The position numbers and the translations under genes are program-made. The notes beneath the pieces were generated by a model, which ran no database searches, was not told where the DNA came from, and was given only the letters and a program-made list of their open reading frames with translations. 41,848 bases of DNA from Bacteroidota bacterium (GTDB lineage Bacteria > Bacteroidota > Bacteroidia > Chitinophagales > Chitinophagaceae): assembly GCA_016183765.1 (NCBI GenBank), contig JACPEA010000005.1, forward strand, positions 1 through 41,848. The letters are read 5' to 3'. This document shows, one piece after another, positions 18,635-26,726 of this stretch (its first letter is position 1; every line of letters starts with the position of its first letter).

Positions 18635-19441
18635 ATGTCAGTTTTTCATCAAAAAGTGGTTGTAATCACCGGGGGATCAGAAGGGATCGGAAAAGCATTG
18701 GTAGATGCTTTTCTACAATTGGGTGCCAAAGTGGCCACCTGTGGCCGTAACTATGATAAGTTATACCAGTTGCAGTCTACCTATCCCGGCAAACCCCTGC
18801 TGATCCATACCGCTGATGTGAGCAAGGAAACCGATTGCCAGCATTTTATGGAAGCGGCCATAAAAGCTTTCGGTACCATCGATATCCTTATCAATAATGC
18901 AGGTGTGTCTATGCGTTCACTCGTTTCCGAGGTACAGCTGGATACCATCCGGAAGGTAATGGACATCAATTTCTGGGGTACAGTGTACTGTACCAAGTTC
19001 GCCCTGCCTTATATAACCCGTAACAAAGGAACCGTAGTGGGGGTTTCTTCCATTGCCGGTTACCGCGGTCTGCCCGGCAGAAGCGGTTATTCGGCTTCCA
19101 AATTTGCCGTAAACGGCTGGCTGGAGGCATTGCGTACCGAACTGCTCGGCAGCGGCGCCAATGTAATGTGGGTATGCCCGGGTTTCACCACTTCCAATAT
19201 ACGCAACGTGGCCCTGAATGCCCTGGGTAAATCGCAGGGAGAATCACCGATGGATGAAGGCAAAATGATGAGCGCCGAAACCTGCGCCCAGCATATCATC
19301 AAAGCCATCGAAAAAAGGAAACGTAGCCTGGTACTTACTTTTACCGGCAAAAGAACCGTATTCATGAACCGCTTTTTCCCTTCACTGGCGGATAAACTGG
19401 TCAGGAATTTTTTCTTTAAAAATGGCGAGCTGGTGAAATAA
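18635..19441 (+). CDS. SDR family oxidoreductase
   Basis: 268 residues from MSVFHQKVVVITGG. An in-frame ATG at 18614 overlaps the promoter motif and is rejected. The cofactor loop is TGGSEGIG, followed by CGRN at the end of strand 2 (an Arg that favours NADP). NNAG and the catalytic VSSIAGYRG...YSASK follow. The C-terminal extension KRSLVLTFTGKRTVF and a hydrophobic end (FFPSLADKLVRNFFF) resemble the DHRS7/3-ketosphinganine-reductase-like SDR branch, whose members act on lipids at membranes. That narrower role is inference. Only 29 bp separate it from the following DUF62 gene, so the two are probably co-transcribed. Confidence 0.87.
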   Translation: MSVFHQKVVVITGGSEGIGKALVDAFLQLGAKVATCGRNYDKLYQLQSTYPGKPLLIHTADVSKETDCQHFMEAAIKAFGTIDILINNAGVSMRSLVSEVQLDTIRKVMDINFWGTVYCTKFALPYITRNKGTVVGVSSIAGYRGLPGRSGYSASKFAVNGWLEALRTELLGSGANVMWVCPGFTTSNIRNVALNALGKSQGESPMDEGKMMSAETCAQHIIKAIEKRKRSLVLTFTGKRTVFMNRFFPSLADKLVRNFFFKNGELVK

Positions 19442-19470
19442 CCTGTCTGTTCAAACGTTTAACTGTCACC

Positions 19471-20385
19471 ATGCCTATTCTAACGTTGACTTCAGACATA
19501 GGCCAGCGGGATTATCTTGTTGGTGCGATCAAGGGGCAGTTTGTGAACCTGATGCCCGATCTTAATATCCTCGACATCACGCATTACCTTTCCCAGACCA
19601 ATTTTCCGCAGGCGGCCTATACCTGTAACAACGCTTTCCGGTATTATCCCCCGGGCACTTTTCATTTCATTATGGTGAACCTGTTTGAAACCACCAGGAG
19701 GTATATGCTGGTGGCCAAACATAAGGATCAGTACATTATCTGCCCGGATAACGGTATCCTGACCATGATCGCAGGCGGTAAACCCAAAGAGATCATCGGT
19801 ATTGAGATGGACAAACACCAGACCTTGCTCGAGATCACCCAGGAAGTGGCGTTTACCATAGCGCATATCCAGGAATCCGGCAGTCTGAAAGGGCATGGTG
19901 AGCCGGTGACCGATATGGAAGAGAAATACCCCTTGCGGGCTACAGTGGGTCCCAACTGGATGGAAGGACAGATACTCTTCATCGACAATTTTGAGAACGT
20001 GGTCATCAATATCACCCGCGAGGAGTTCAATGAACAGCGACAGGGCAGGAGTTTCAAGATCGTCTTCAAACGCAACGAGACCATCGATACCATCAGCGAC
20101 AACTACACTTCAGTGGCTGAATCGGAAAAACTGGCCTGGTTCAATTCGGCCGGTTACCTCGAGATCGCCCTACGCAACGGCAATATGGCCGGATTATTCG
20201 GACTGCAGGGCTATAATGAACAAATGCAGCAAACCGGCTCCGCGTCCAGCAATAAGTGGTTCTACCAGACAGTGCGGATTGCCCATTCACGACTGACTAC
20301 TCACTTCCTACTCACCACTCCCGACTCACCCTTCCCCACATTTGTCCGTTTCCCCAATTGCCAGTATTTTTGCTCTCTGAAATAA
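19471..20385 (+). CDS. SAM hydroxide adenosyltransferase (DUF62 / fluorinase-like family)
   Basis: 304 residues. The N-terminal domain has TLTSDIGQRDYLVGAIKG and DITHYLSQTNF, then PDNGIL; the C-terminal domain has GPNWMEGQILFIDNFENVV. Members hydrolyse S-adenosylmethionine to adenosine and methionine; related enzymes are chlorinases and fluorinases. The usual VDPGVG loop is VNLFETTRR here, so substrate geometry may differ. The family end (WFYQTVRI) is reached at about residue 270, but the frame runs on for some 30 residues through Ser/Thr/Pro/Phe-rich sequence (HSRLTTHFLLTTPDSPFP) encoded by an ACTCAC-rich tract, which looks like loss of the original stop codon. Confidence 0.87.
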   Translation: MPILTLTSDIGQRDYLVGAIKGQFVNLMPDLNILDITHYLSQTNFPQAAYTCNNAFRYYPPGTFHFIMVNLFETTRRYMLVAKHKDQYIICPDNGILTMIAGGKPKEIIGIEMDKHQTLLEITQEVAFTIAHIQESGSLKGHGEPVTDMEEKYPLRATVGPNWMEGQILFIDNFENVVINITREEFNEQRQGRSFKIVFKRNETIDTISDNYTSVAESEKLAWFNSAGYLEIALRNGNMAGLFGLQGYNEQMQQTGSASSNKWFYQTVRIAHSRLTTHFLLTTPDSPFPTFVRFPNCQYFCSLK

Positions 20386-20386
20386 A

Positions 20387-20434
20387 TCTCACAATCTCAC
20401 ATTCACTCAATCACTCATTCAATCATTAATCATG
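20387..20434 (+). repeat. Octamer-period tract ending on the lpdA start codon
   Basis: Six consecutive 8-base units, variants of TCACTCAT and TCTCACAA, fill the whole gap from the DUF62 stop to lpdA. The ATG at 20432-20434 lies in phase inside the last unit (TAATCATG). No Shine-Dalgarno sequence remains. It is related to tracts at 23273, 28034, 28143, 28258, 33124 and 33180. Confidence 0.7.
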
Positions 20435-21841
20435 CCATACGACGTAATTGTGTTAGGTAGTGGTCCTGGTGGTTACCCGGCTGCTATCCGTGCTTCTCAA
20501 TTGGGATTCAAAGTTGCCATCATAGAAAAAGAAAGCCTGGGTGGTATCTGCCTTAACTGGGGCTGTATCCCTACCAAAGCGCTGCTGAAAAGCGCACAGG
20601 TATATGAATATATGAAACACAGTACCAACTATGGTATCAATGCCACAGGTGTTGCCCATGATTTTGGCGGAGTGGTGAAAAGAAGCCGCGGCGTGGCCGA
20701 TAAGATGAGTAAGGGCGTTCAGTTCCTGATGAAGAAGAACAAGATAGATGTAGTGATGGGCTATGGTAAACTAAAAGCCAAAGGACAGATCGAAGTGACC
20801 GCTGCCGACGGAAGCAAAACCGTGGTGGAAGGTAAATATATCGTTATCGCTACCGGTGGCCGCAGCAAAGAACTGCCCAGCCTGAAGCAGGATGGCAAAA
20901 AAGTGATCGGCTACCGCGAAGCCATGGTATTGCCCGGGCAGCCCAAGAGCATGATCATTGTAGGCAGTGGGGCCATCGGGATAGAATTTGCCTATTTCTA
21001 CAACAGCATGGGAACCAAAGTGACCATCGTGGAATTCTTGCCACGTATTGTTCCCGTAGAAGATGAGGATATTTCCAAGGAACTGGAAAAACAATACAAG
21101 AAACAGGGTATCGATATTATGACCAACGCTTCTGTTGATTCAGTGGATACCAGCGGAGCCGGCGTAAAAGCCCTGGTGAAAAAACAGGACGGCAGCACCG
21201 TGACCCTGGAAGCTGATATCGTTTTAAGCGCGGTAGGTGTGGTAGCCAATATTGAAAACATCGGACTGGAAGAGAACGGTATCAAAACCGAGAAAGGAAA
21301 GATCGTGGTGGACGCGTACCAGCAGACCTCTGTTCCGGGTATCTACGCCATTGGCGACTGTTCTCCCGGACAGGCCCTGGCGCACGTAGCTTCTAAAGAA
21401 GGTATCAATGCGGCGGAACATATGGCTTACCTGGAGAAGAAACACCAGCACCTGCCAGAGCCGCTGGACTACAACAATATCCCCGGCTGTACCTATTGCA
21501 CCCCCGAGATCGCCAGTGTGGGTTATACCGAAAAAGCGGCCAAAGAAGCCGGTTATGAGCTGAAGATCGGTAAGTTCCCGTTCATGGCCAGCGGTAAAGC
21601 CAGCGCGGCCGGTGCTACCGACGGTTTTGTAAAGATCATCTACGATGCCAAATACGGTGAATTACTGGGATGCCATATGATTGGTATGAATGTGACCGAT
21701 ATGATCGCTGAAGCGGTGGTGGCCCGTAAACTGGAAACCACAGCGCATGAGATCCTGAACGCCGTACACCCACACCCGACCATGAGTGAGGCTTTTAAAG
21801 AAGCTACCGCGGTTGCTTATGGCGAAGCTATTGATGTTTAA
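20432..21841 (+). CDS. lpdA: Dihydrolipoyl dehydrogenase (E3)
   Basis: A 469-residue flavoprotein that reoxidises dihydrolipoamide of the 2-oxoacid dehydrogenase complexes and the glycine cleavage system with NAD+. The FAD loop is GSGPGGYPAA, the redox disulfide is C40-x4-C45 (GGICLNWGCIPTK), the NAD loop is GSGAIGIEFA, and the second FAD motif is GIYAIGDC. The catalytic His-Glu pair is in the C-terminal HPHPTMSEAFKEA. Length and motifs are standard. It is a single gene followed by a strong bidirectional terminator; its 5' untranslated region consists of octamer repeats. Confidence 0.97.
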   Translation: MPYDVIVLGSGPGGYPAAIRASQLGFKVAIIEKESLGGICLNWGCIPTKALLKSAQVYEYMKHSTNYGINATGVAHDFGGVVKRSRGVADKMSKGVQFLMKKNKIDVVMGYGKLKAKGQIEVTAADGSKTVVEGKYIVIATGGRSKELPSLKQDGKKVIGYREAMVLPGQPKSMIIVGSGAIGIEFAYFYNSMGTKVTIVEFLPRIVPVEDEDISKELEKQYKKQGIDIMTNASVDSVDTSGAGVKALVKKQDGSTVTLEADIVLSAVGVVANIENIGLEENGIKTEKGKIVVDAYQQTSVPGIYAIGDCSPGQALAHVASKEGINAAEHMAYLEKKHQHLPEPLDYNNIPGCTYCTPEIASVGYTEKAAKEAGYELKIGKFPFMASGKASAAGATDGFVKIIYDAKYGELLGCHMIGMNVTDMIAEAVVARKLETTAHEILNAVHPHPTMSEAFKEATAVAYGEAIDV

Positions 21842-21860
21842 TATTTTAGAAAGGTTATCT

Positions 21861-21899
21861 ACTATAAAAAAGCCTCTATTTTAGAGGCTTTTTTATAGT
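21861..21899. terminator. Bidirectional intrinsic terminator
   Basis: Two 17-base arms (21861-21877 and 21883-21899), perfectly complementary, with core GCCTCT/AGAGGC flanked by A-runs and T-runs on both sides and a 5-nt loop. It sits between the convergent lpdA and DUF4197 genes and should stop transcription from both. Confidence 0.95.
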
Positions 21900-21901
21900 A
21901 A

Positions 21902-22627
21902 TCATTTGCCGAATACTTTCTGTAATATCTCGGAAGTCCTGGCCAGGGGGTCTTTTCGGATACTTTTTTCTTCCAGGGCTACCTGGTAAAAAATGCCGCT
22001 GAGGGCTTTTTCTGTAACATAGGCGCTCAGGTCGGGGTTGATCTTCTTGCCCAGGAAATTGACCTTATTGTAGGAACTGATCAGGGTATTCCAGTATTTG
22101 GTGGCGTCCACTTTCTCCAGCGACTGCTCTATCACCGGCCGGAAAGCCTGGGTGAGTTCGGCATTGGTCTTTCCCCGCAGGTAACCCGTAGCAGCGGTAT
22201 CACTTCCCTTCAGGATGCCCAGGGCGTCCTGGAAACTCATTTGTTTGATGGCATTACCAAAAATGGGAGCGGCGCTTTTGCAGGCGTCCTCGGCTGCCCG
22301 GTTCATGCTCAGGATGGCATCGTCCACCTGTTTGCCAAGACCTACTTTGCGCAAAGTGGTTTCTACTTTTTGGGCTTCCGGTGGCAGTAATATTTTCAGG
22401 GCGGCATTGGCAAAAAAGCCATCTGCCTGCGAAAGGGTGTTGGCGCCTTTCTGCGAGCCCACCGCCAGGGCTTCTTTTAAGCCGGCTACAATATCCTCAT
22501 TGCTCAGGGCGCTTTGTTTGCCACTGAGGGCGTTTTTGGCTTTGTCGAGCAGGTTCTTGAACTGTGCCTCGGATGGCAGGTGCAGCACAGCAAAAAAGGT
22601 GCACAGGATCAGGATCTTTTTCATCAT
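21902..22627 (-). CDS. DUF4197 domain-containing exported protein
   Basis: 241 residues with an N-terminal signal peptide (KKILILCTFFAVLHLPSEAQ), probably cleaved after AQ. The rest matches the DUF4197 pattern: FKNLLDKAKNAL, IVAGLKEALAVGSQKGANTLSQADGFFAN, ALKILLPPEAQKVETTLRKVGLG, and GILKGSDTAATGYL. These are periplasmic alpha-helical proteins of unknown function found in many Gram-negative bacteria. Two adjacent Met codons leave the exact start uncertain by one residue. A consensus promoter motif lies at 22663-22670 and a shared terminator at its 3' end. Confidence 0.92.
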   Translation of the reverse strand: MMKKILILCTFFAVLHLPSEAQFKNLLDKAKNALSGKQSALSNEDIVAGLKEALAVGSQKGANTLSQADGFFANAALKILLPPEAQKVETTLRKVGLGKQVDDAILSMNRAAEDACKSAAPIFGNAIKQMSFQDALGILKGSDTAATGYLRGKTNAELTQAFRPVIEQSLEKVDATKYWNTLISSYNKVNFLGKKINPDLSAYVTEKALSGIFYQVALEEKSIRKDPLARTSEILQKVFGK

Positions 22628-22662
22628 CTTCTGAATGGGTTTACGCCGGATCGGCTTTCCGC

Positions 22663-22670
22663 CAAAGTTA
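22663..22670 (-). promoter_or_regulatory. -7 promoter element of the DUF4197 gene
   Basis: TAACTTTG on the minus strand matches TAnnTTTG exactly, 35 bp upstream of the start codon. Confidence 0.55.
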
Positions 22671-22779
22671 CCCGCTATGCCGGAGAGCAGTTGTGAATGA
22701 TTTGCTATTTCTTGCCGGCCGTTTTGACCAGTGGCAGGGACACCTGCTTTACTGGAGTACCTTTAGGTAAAACCGGACT

Positions 22780-23273
22780 ATGAAAAAATATGCATTGCTG
22801 CTGGTCATGTCGATCGGGGTATCTGTGGTGTATGCCCAGACCAGCACCTATATCCTGTTGCGTCATGCAGAAAAAGATACCACTGCCGCAGGGGCCACCA
22901 GGATGAAAGCAGACCTGCCACTGACCGAACAGGGGTGGAGAAGGGCCAAAAAACTGGTTCAGACACTGGCAGAATAAGTGCCCGATGAGATCTATTCTAC
23001 CAATTACATACGTACCCGGTCTACCGTAATTATTTTATTAAAAAGTTTAATAAATACTTGTAATTATATGATAATGAATATATTAAAAAATTTTCAGAAA
23101 AACTTTTGCAGTTGAAGGGAAAAACTATTGTAGTGGTCGGACATTCCAATACCACACCCCGGCTGGTTAATTTACTGATCGGTGAAAACGGGTATCCCGA
23201 CCTGGGCGAACGGGTGTACGACCTGCACTGGATCGTTACGGTAACGGGAGGGAGGGCGGAACTGAGGTATTGA
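22780..23273 (+). pseudogene. Broken histidine phosphatase family gene
   Basis: The first 65 codons encode a signal peptide (KKYALLLVMSIGVSVVYAQ) and the phosphatase signature LLRHAEKD, then LTEQGWRRAKKLVQTLAE before a TAA at 22975-22977. Beyond the stop the same frame continues as DEIYSTNYIRTRSTV, the next conserved block. About 70 bp of very AT-rich sequence (23027-23096) follows where the middle of the protein should be. The C-terminal block (GKTIVVVGHSNTTPRLVNLL, ending WIVTVTGGRAELRY) is in a different frame and stops at 23271-23273. One nonsense codon, loss of roughly 50 residues and a frame change make this a pseudogene. Confidence 0.85.
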
Positions 23274-23304
23274 TTAATGAGTGAATGAGTGGATGAGTGG
23301 ATGA
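23273..23304 (+). repeat. Octamer-period tract after the phosphatase pseudogene
   Basis: Four units of the ATGAGTGA type (including GTGAATGA and GTGGATGA twice) begin on the last base of the pseudogene stop codon. The tract has the orientation opposite to that before lpdA and no partner arm nearby. Confidence 0.65.
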
Positions 23305-23357
23305 TTTTTCGGAATCTTTTTGGTGTTGACAATTGCCAATTCACCATTCACGATCCT

Positions 23358-23365
23358 TACCTTTG
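23358..23365 (+). promoter_or_regulatory. -7 promoter element of prfC
   Basis: TACCTTTG matches TAnnTTTG; the prfC ATG at 23374 is only 8 bp beyond it, so transcription must begin at or within a few bases of the start codon. A TTG lies 20-odd bp upstream. Confidence 0.65.
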
Positions 23366-23373
23366 CGGCCGTT

Positions 23374-24960
23374 ATGAAGTTTGAGAAAGAGATCAACAGG
23401 CGTAAGACCTTTGCCATCATATCCCACCCGGATGCCGGTAAGACCACTTTGACGGAGAAATTGCTTCTTTTCGGGGGTGCCATCCAGGTGGCGGGTGCCG
23501 TTAAAAGCAATAAGATCAAAAAACATGCTACCAGCGATTTCATGGAAATTGAGCGCCAGAGAGGTATTTCGGTGGCCACTTCCGTGATGAGTTTTGAATA
23601 CAGGAATACCCTCATCAACCTGCTGGATACCCCCGGTCACAAGGATTTTGCCGAAGACACTTACCGTACTTTGACGGCGGTGGATAGTGTTATCCTCGTG
23701 ATCGACAGCGTAAACGGGGTAGAGGCACAGACACGCCGCCTGATGGAAGTATGTCGCATGCGCGATACGCCCGTGATCGTGTTCGTGAACAAGATGGACA
23801 GGGACGGAAAAAACCGCTTCGACCTGCTGGAAGAGATCGAGAAAGAACTGCATATTTCATTGCATCCCATGACCTGGCCCATCAATAGTGGGAAGGAATT
23901 TAAAGGAGTCTATAATATTGATAATAAGAGTCTTAGGCTGTTTACCGCAAGTACAAAAGCAGATGATGACGACGTGATCGCCATCAGTGACCTGTCTGAT
24001 CAGCTGCTGGATGCCAAAGTGGGCGAAAGGGATGCGGAACAGTTGCGGGAGGATGTGGAACTGCTCGATGGTGTATATGGCCAGCTGGATGTGCAGGACT
24101 ACCTGTCGGGGCAGATCGCTCCGGTGTTCTTTGGTAGTGCCGTTAATAATTTCGGGGTGAAAGAGATGCTGGATACTTTCATCCGCATTGCGCCCGTACC
24201 CCGCAGTCGCGAAACATCTACCCGTACCGTTGACGTTGGGGAAGATAAGTTCAGCGGTTTCATCTTTAAGATCCATGCCAACCTGGACCCCAAGCACCGC
24301 GACCGGATCGCTTTTATGCGGGTCTGCAGCGGCAGGTTCGAACGAAATAAGTATTACCACCATGTCCGGATGGATAAAGATGTCCGTTTTTCCAATCCCT
24401 ATAGTTTTATGGCCCGCAGCAAGGATATCATCGAAGATGCTTATCCGGGCGATGTAGTGGGCCTGTTCGATACGGGCAACTTCAAGATCGGGGATACACT
24501 GACGGAGGGGGAGAATTTTTATTTTACCGGTATCCCGACTTTTTCACCTGAAATTTTTAAAGAACTGGTGAATAAAGATCCTATGAAAACCAAGCAGTTG
24601 GAAAAAGGTATCAGCCAGTTGACAGATGAGGGTGTGGCACAGCTGTTTACCCAGTTCGGCGGAAACAAAAAGATCATCGGTTGCGTGGGAGAGCTGCAGT
24701 TTGAAGTGATCCAGTACCGTTTGCTGCAGGAATACGGGGCGGCCTGTGAGTTCCGGTCGCTACCATTTTACAAAGCCTGCTGGCTCACCAGCAAGGATGC
24801 CAATAAACTGGCCGACTTCCTCCGGTTCAAACAAGCGAACTCGGCAGAGGACAAGGATGGCAACCCGGTTTACCTGGCACAGAGCGAGTGGTTCCTGAAC
24901 ACGGAGATCACCAATAACCCGGATATCAGTTTTCATTTTTCAAGCGAGATACATAAGTAA
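23374..24960 (+). CDS. prfC: Peptide chain release factor 3
   Basis: 528 residues from [14 protein letters not shown]; an open extension to 23320 crosses the promoter and is rejected. The GTPase domain has G1 [13 protein letters not shown], the switch I region with [10 protein letters not shown]3 DTPGHKDF and G4 NKMD. The RF3-specific C-terminal region includes [11 protein letters not shown] and [14 protein letters not shown]3 uses GTP to remove RF1/RF2 from the ribosome after peptide release. It is followed by ypdA after 21 bp and a GNAT gene, probably one transcript. Confidence 0.96.
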   Translation: MKFEKEINRRKTFAIISHPDAGKTTLTEKLLLFGGAIQVAGAVKSNKIKKHATSDFMEIERQRGISVATSVMSFEYRNTLINLLDTPGHKDFAEDTYRTLTAVDSVILVIDSVNGVEAQTRRLMEVCRMRDTPVIVFVNKMDRDGKNRFDLLEEIEKELHISLHPMTWPINSGKEFKGVYNIDNKSLRLFTASTKADDDDVIAISDLSDQLLDAKVGERDAEQLREDVELLDGVYGQLDVQDYLSGQIAPVFFGSAVNNFGVKEMLDTFIRIAPVPRSRETSTRTVDVGEDKFSGFIFKIHANLDPKHRDRIAFMRVCSGRFERNKYYHHVRMDKDVRFSNPYSFMARSKDIIEDAYPGDVVGLFDTGNFKIGDTLTEGENFYFTGIPTFSPEIFKELVNKDPMKTKQLEKGISQLTDEGVAQLFTQFGGNKKIIGCVGELQFEVIQYRLLQEYGAACEFRSLPFYKACWLTSKDANKLADFLRFKQANSAEDKDGNPVYLAQSEWFLNTEITNNPDISFHFSSEIHK

Positions 24961-24981
24961 GAAATCCTTAAATTCATAAAT

Positions 24982-25965
24982 ATGCATTCAATAGCTTACG
25001 ATGTTGTTATTATTGGATCAGGACCTATCGGACTGGCTTGCGGTTTACATGCCAAAGCCAACGGCCTCCGTTACCTGATCGTCGAAAGAGGTTGCCTGGT
25101 GAACTCCCTGTTCAATTATCCCACCAATATGATCTTTTTCTCCACTGCCGACAGGCTGGAGATCGGAGGGATCCCCTTTGTGAGCCATAGTCCGAAACCC
25201 ACCCGGGATGAAGCGCTGGAATATTACCGGAAAGTGGCAGTATCATCCGGACTGAATATCCACCTGTTTGAAGGAGTGGAAAGCATTGACCGTACAGATG
25301 ACCTGTTTACGGTGAATACGGTTAAAAGACATTATAAAACCAGGAACATCATCGTATCTACCGGTTTTTACGGTAAACCCTATATGATGAATATCAAAGG
25401 GGAAGAGCTTCCTAAGGTCACACACTTCTACGATGACCCGCATTATTACGCTTTCCAGAAAGTGGTGGTGGTGGGCGCCAATAACTCGGCCGTGGATGCA
25501 GCGCTCGAAACCTGGCACAAAGGGGCGCAGGTGACCATGGTGATCCGTGGTAAGGACCTGGGCGAGCACGTGAAATACTGGATAAAACCGGATATCGAGA
25601 ACCGTATCAGGGAAGGGGCTATCAAAGCATACTTTAACTCCACCCTGGCGGAGATCAGGGAACATGAAGTGGATATCAATACCCCGGAAGGACTGATTAC
25701 CCTGGAAAACGACAAAGTCATTGCCATGACGGGTTACAAACCCGATCTTACCTTCCTGGAGAATATGGGCATTGAACTGTCTGACGATGAGGTTTGTAAA
25801 CCCAACTACGACGAAAGCACCCATGAAACCAATGTCAAAGGTATTTACCTGGCAGGGGTGATCTGTGGCGGGTTCAATACGCACAGCCTGTTTATCGAGA
25901 ACTCACGCGACCATGCGGAGAAGATCGTGACCCATATCAGTTCGGAACTGAAAGTGCAGGCTTAA
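24982..25965 (+). CDS. ypdA: YpdA/Bdr bacillithiol disulfide reductase
   Basis: A 327-residue flavoprotein of the thioredoxin-reductase-like YpdA family: FAD loop GSGPIGLACGLHA, NAD(P) loop VVGANNSAVDAA, and C-terminal GIYLAGVICGG. There is no CxxC pair as in true thioredoxin reductase; a lone Cys sits in the early segment RGCLVNSLFNYPTNMIFFST, typical of YpdA. The family reduces oxidised bacillithiol with NADPH. The bacillithiol biosynthesis gene bshC lies in the same window (34580), supporting this. It sits between prfC and a GNAT gene with short gaps. Confidence 0.9.
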   Translation: MHSIAYDVVIIGSGPIGLACGLHAKANGLRYLIVERGCLVNSLFNYPTNMIFFSTADRLEIGGIPFVSHSPKPTRDEALEYYRKVAVSSGLNIHLFEGVESIDRTDDLFTVNTVKRHYKTRNIIVSTGFYGKPYMMNIKGEELPKVTHFYDDPHYYAFQKVVVVGANNSAVDAALETWHKGAQVTMVIRGKDLGEHVKYWIKPDIENRIREGAIKAYFNSTLAEIREHEVDINTPEGLITLENDKVIAMTGYKPDLTFLENMGIELSDDEVCKPNYDESTHETNVKGIYLAGVICGGFNTHSLFIENSRDHAEKIVTHISSELKVQA

Positions 25966-25968
25966 ACC

Positions 25969-26502
25969 ATGCGGTTATTTGAAACCGGCAGGCTGACCGT
26001 ACAACGGTTCACGGAAGCAGACGCGGATGTTTTCTACCAGGTGAATGGCGATGAGGAAATGATGCGCTTTATCCGGCCAGCCAAGAAGCGGTCTGAAAGT
26101 GATGCTTTTTTAACCGAGAACATTAAGTTATACCAGAACGGCTCCATCGTGGGCCGTTTTGCTGTTTTTACCCGGGCCGAAAACAGGTTCGTTGGTACTT
26201 TCTCTTTCCTGTACCTGTCCGATGCGGAAAACATACACCTGGGTTATGCCTTGCTGAAACAAGCCCGGGGAAGGGGTTATGCAACGGAACTGGTGAAAGC
26301 TGGTCTGCACCATTTCTTTCAAAATACTGCCCGGAACAGCATTTTTGCCATAACCGACCCGGCCAATACCGCTTCGCGGGAGGTATTGCTGCGTGCGGGA
26401 TTATCATTCCGGGGCCAATGGCAGGAGCATGGGAGTCTGCTGGAACTGTATGGGATTGACCGTGAAGGTGTTGGTTTACAGGGATCTTTAGGGAGAATCT
26501 GA
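25969..26502 (+). CDS. GNAT family N-acetyltransferase
   Basis: 177 residues. The opening FETGRLTVQRFTEADAD and the acetyl-CoA-binding motif (LLKQARGRGYATELVKAGL) are of the RimJ/RimL-like acetyltransferase type (Acetyltransf_3), as is the late phrase DPANTASREVLLRAGL. The substrate is not predictable; relatives acetylate ribosomal protein N-termini, antibiotics or small amines. It begins 3 bp after the ypdA stop, so it should be co-transcribed with prfC-ypdA. Confidence 0.88.
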   Translation: MRLFETGRLTVQRFTEADADVFYQVNGDEEMMRFIRPAKKRSESDAFLTENIKLYQNGSIVGRFAVFTRAENRFVGTFSFLYLSDAENIHLGYALLKQARGRGYATELVKAGLHHFFQNTARNSIFAITDPANTASREVLLRAGLSFRGQWQEHGSLLELYGIDREGVGLQGSLGRI

Positions 26503-26594
26503 TGTAATCATGAAGCAGCACAACCGTTTTGAGGCTGCGAAATCGACTGAACTGCCAGGAAGCAGGGTAAACAGATCTAAATTTTTTCGGAGCA

Positions 26595-26617
26595 GTCGCT
26601 CGGCTCCGCCGAGTGAC
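26595..26617. repeat. GC-rich 10-bp hairpin
   Basis: GTCGCTCGGC and GCCGAGTGAC pair (one G-T pair) around a TCC triloop in the gap between the GNAT gene and rimO. There is no T-run after it, so it is a REP-like palindrome or transcript-end stem rather than a classical terminator. Confidence 0.5.
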
Positions 26618-26710
26618 GCCTATCCGCAGGCTTCCAGCCTAAAAGTCTTAAAGCTACAATGCCCAAACCAACCAGGGAAGGAGTAAGACGGTTTTTGCCG
26701 GTCTTATTTG

Positions 26711-26718
26711 TACTTTTG
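26711..26718 (+). promoter_or_regulatory. -7 promoter element of rimO
   Basis: TACTTTTG matches TAnnTTTG and lies 8 bp before the rimO ATG at 26727, the same tight spacing as at prfC, implying an ultra-short or absent leader. Confidence 0.6.
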
Positions 26719-26726
26719 CCGTTCGT

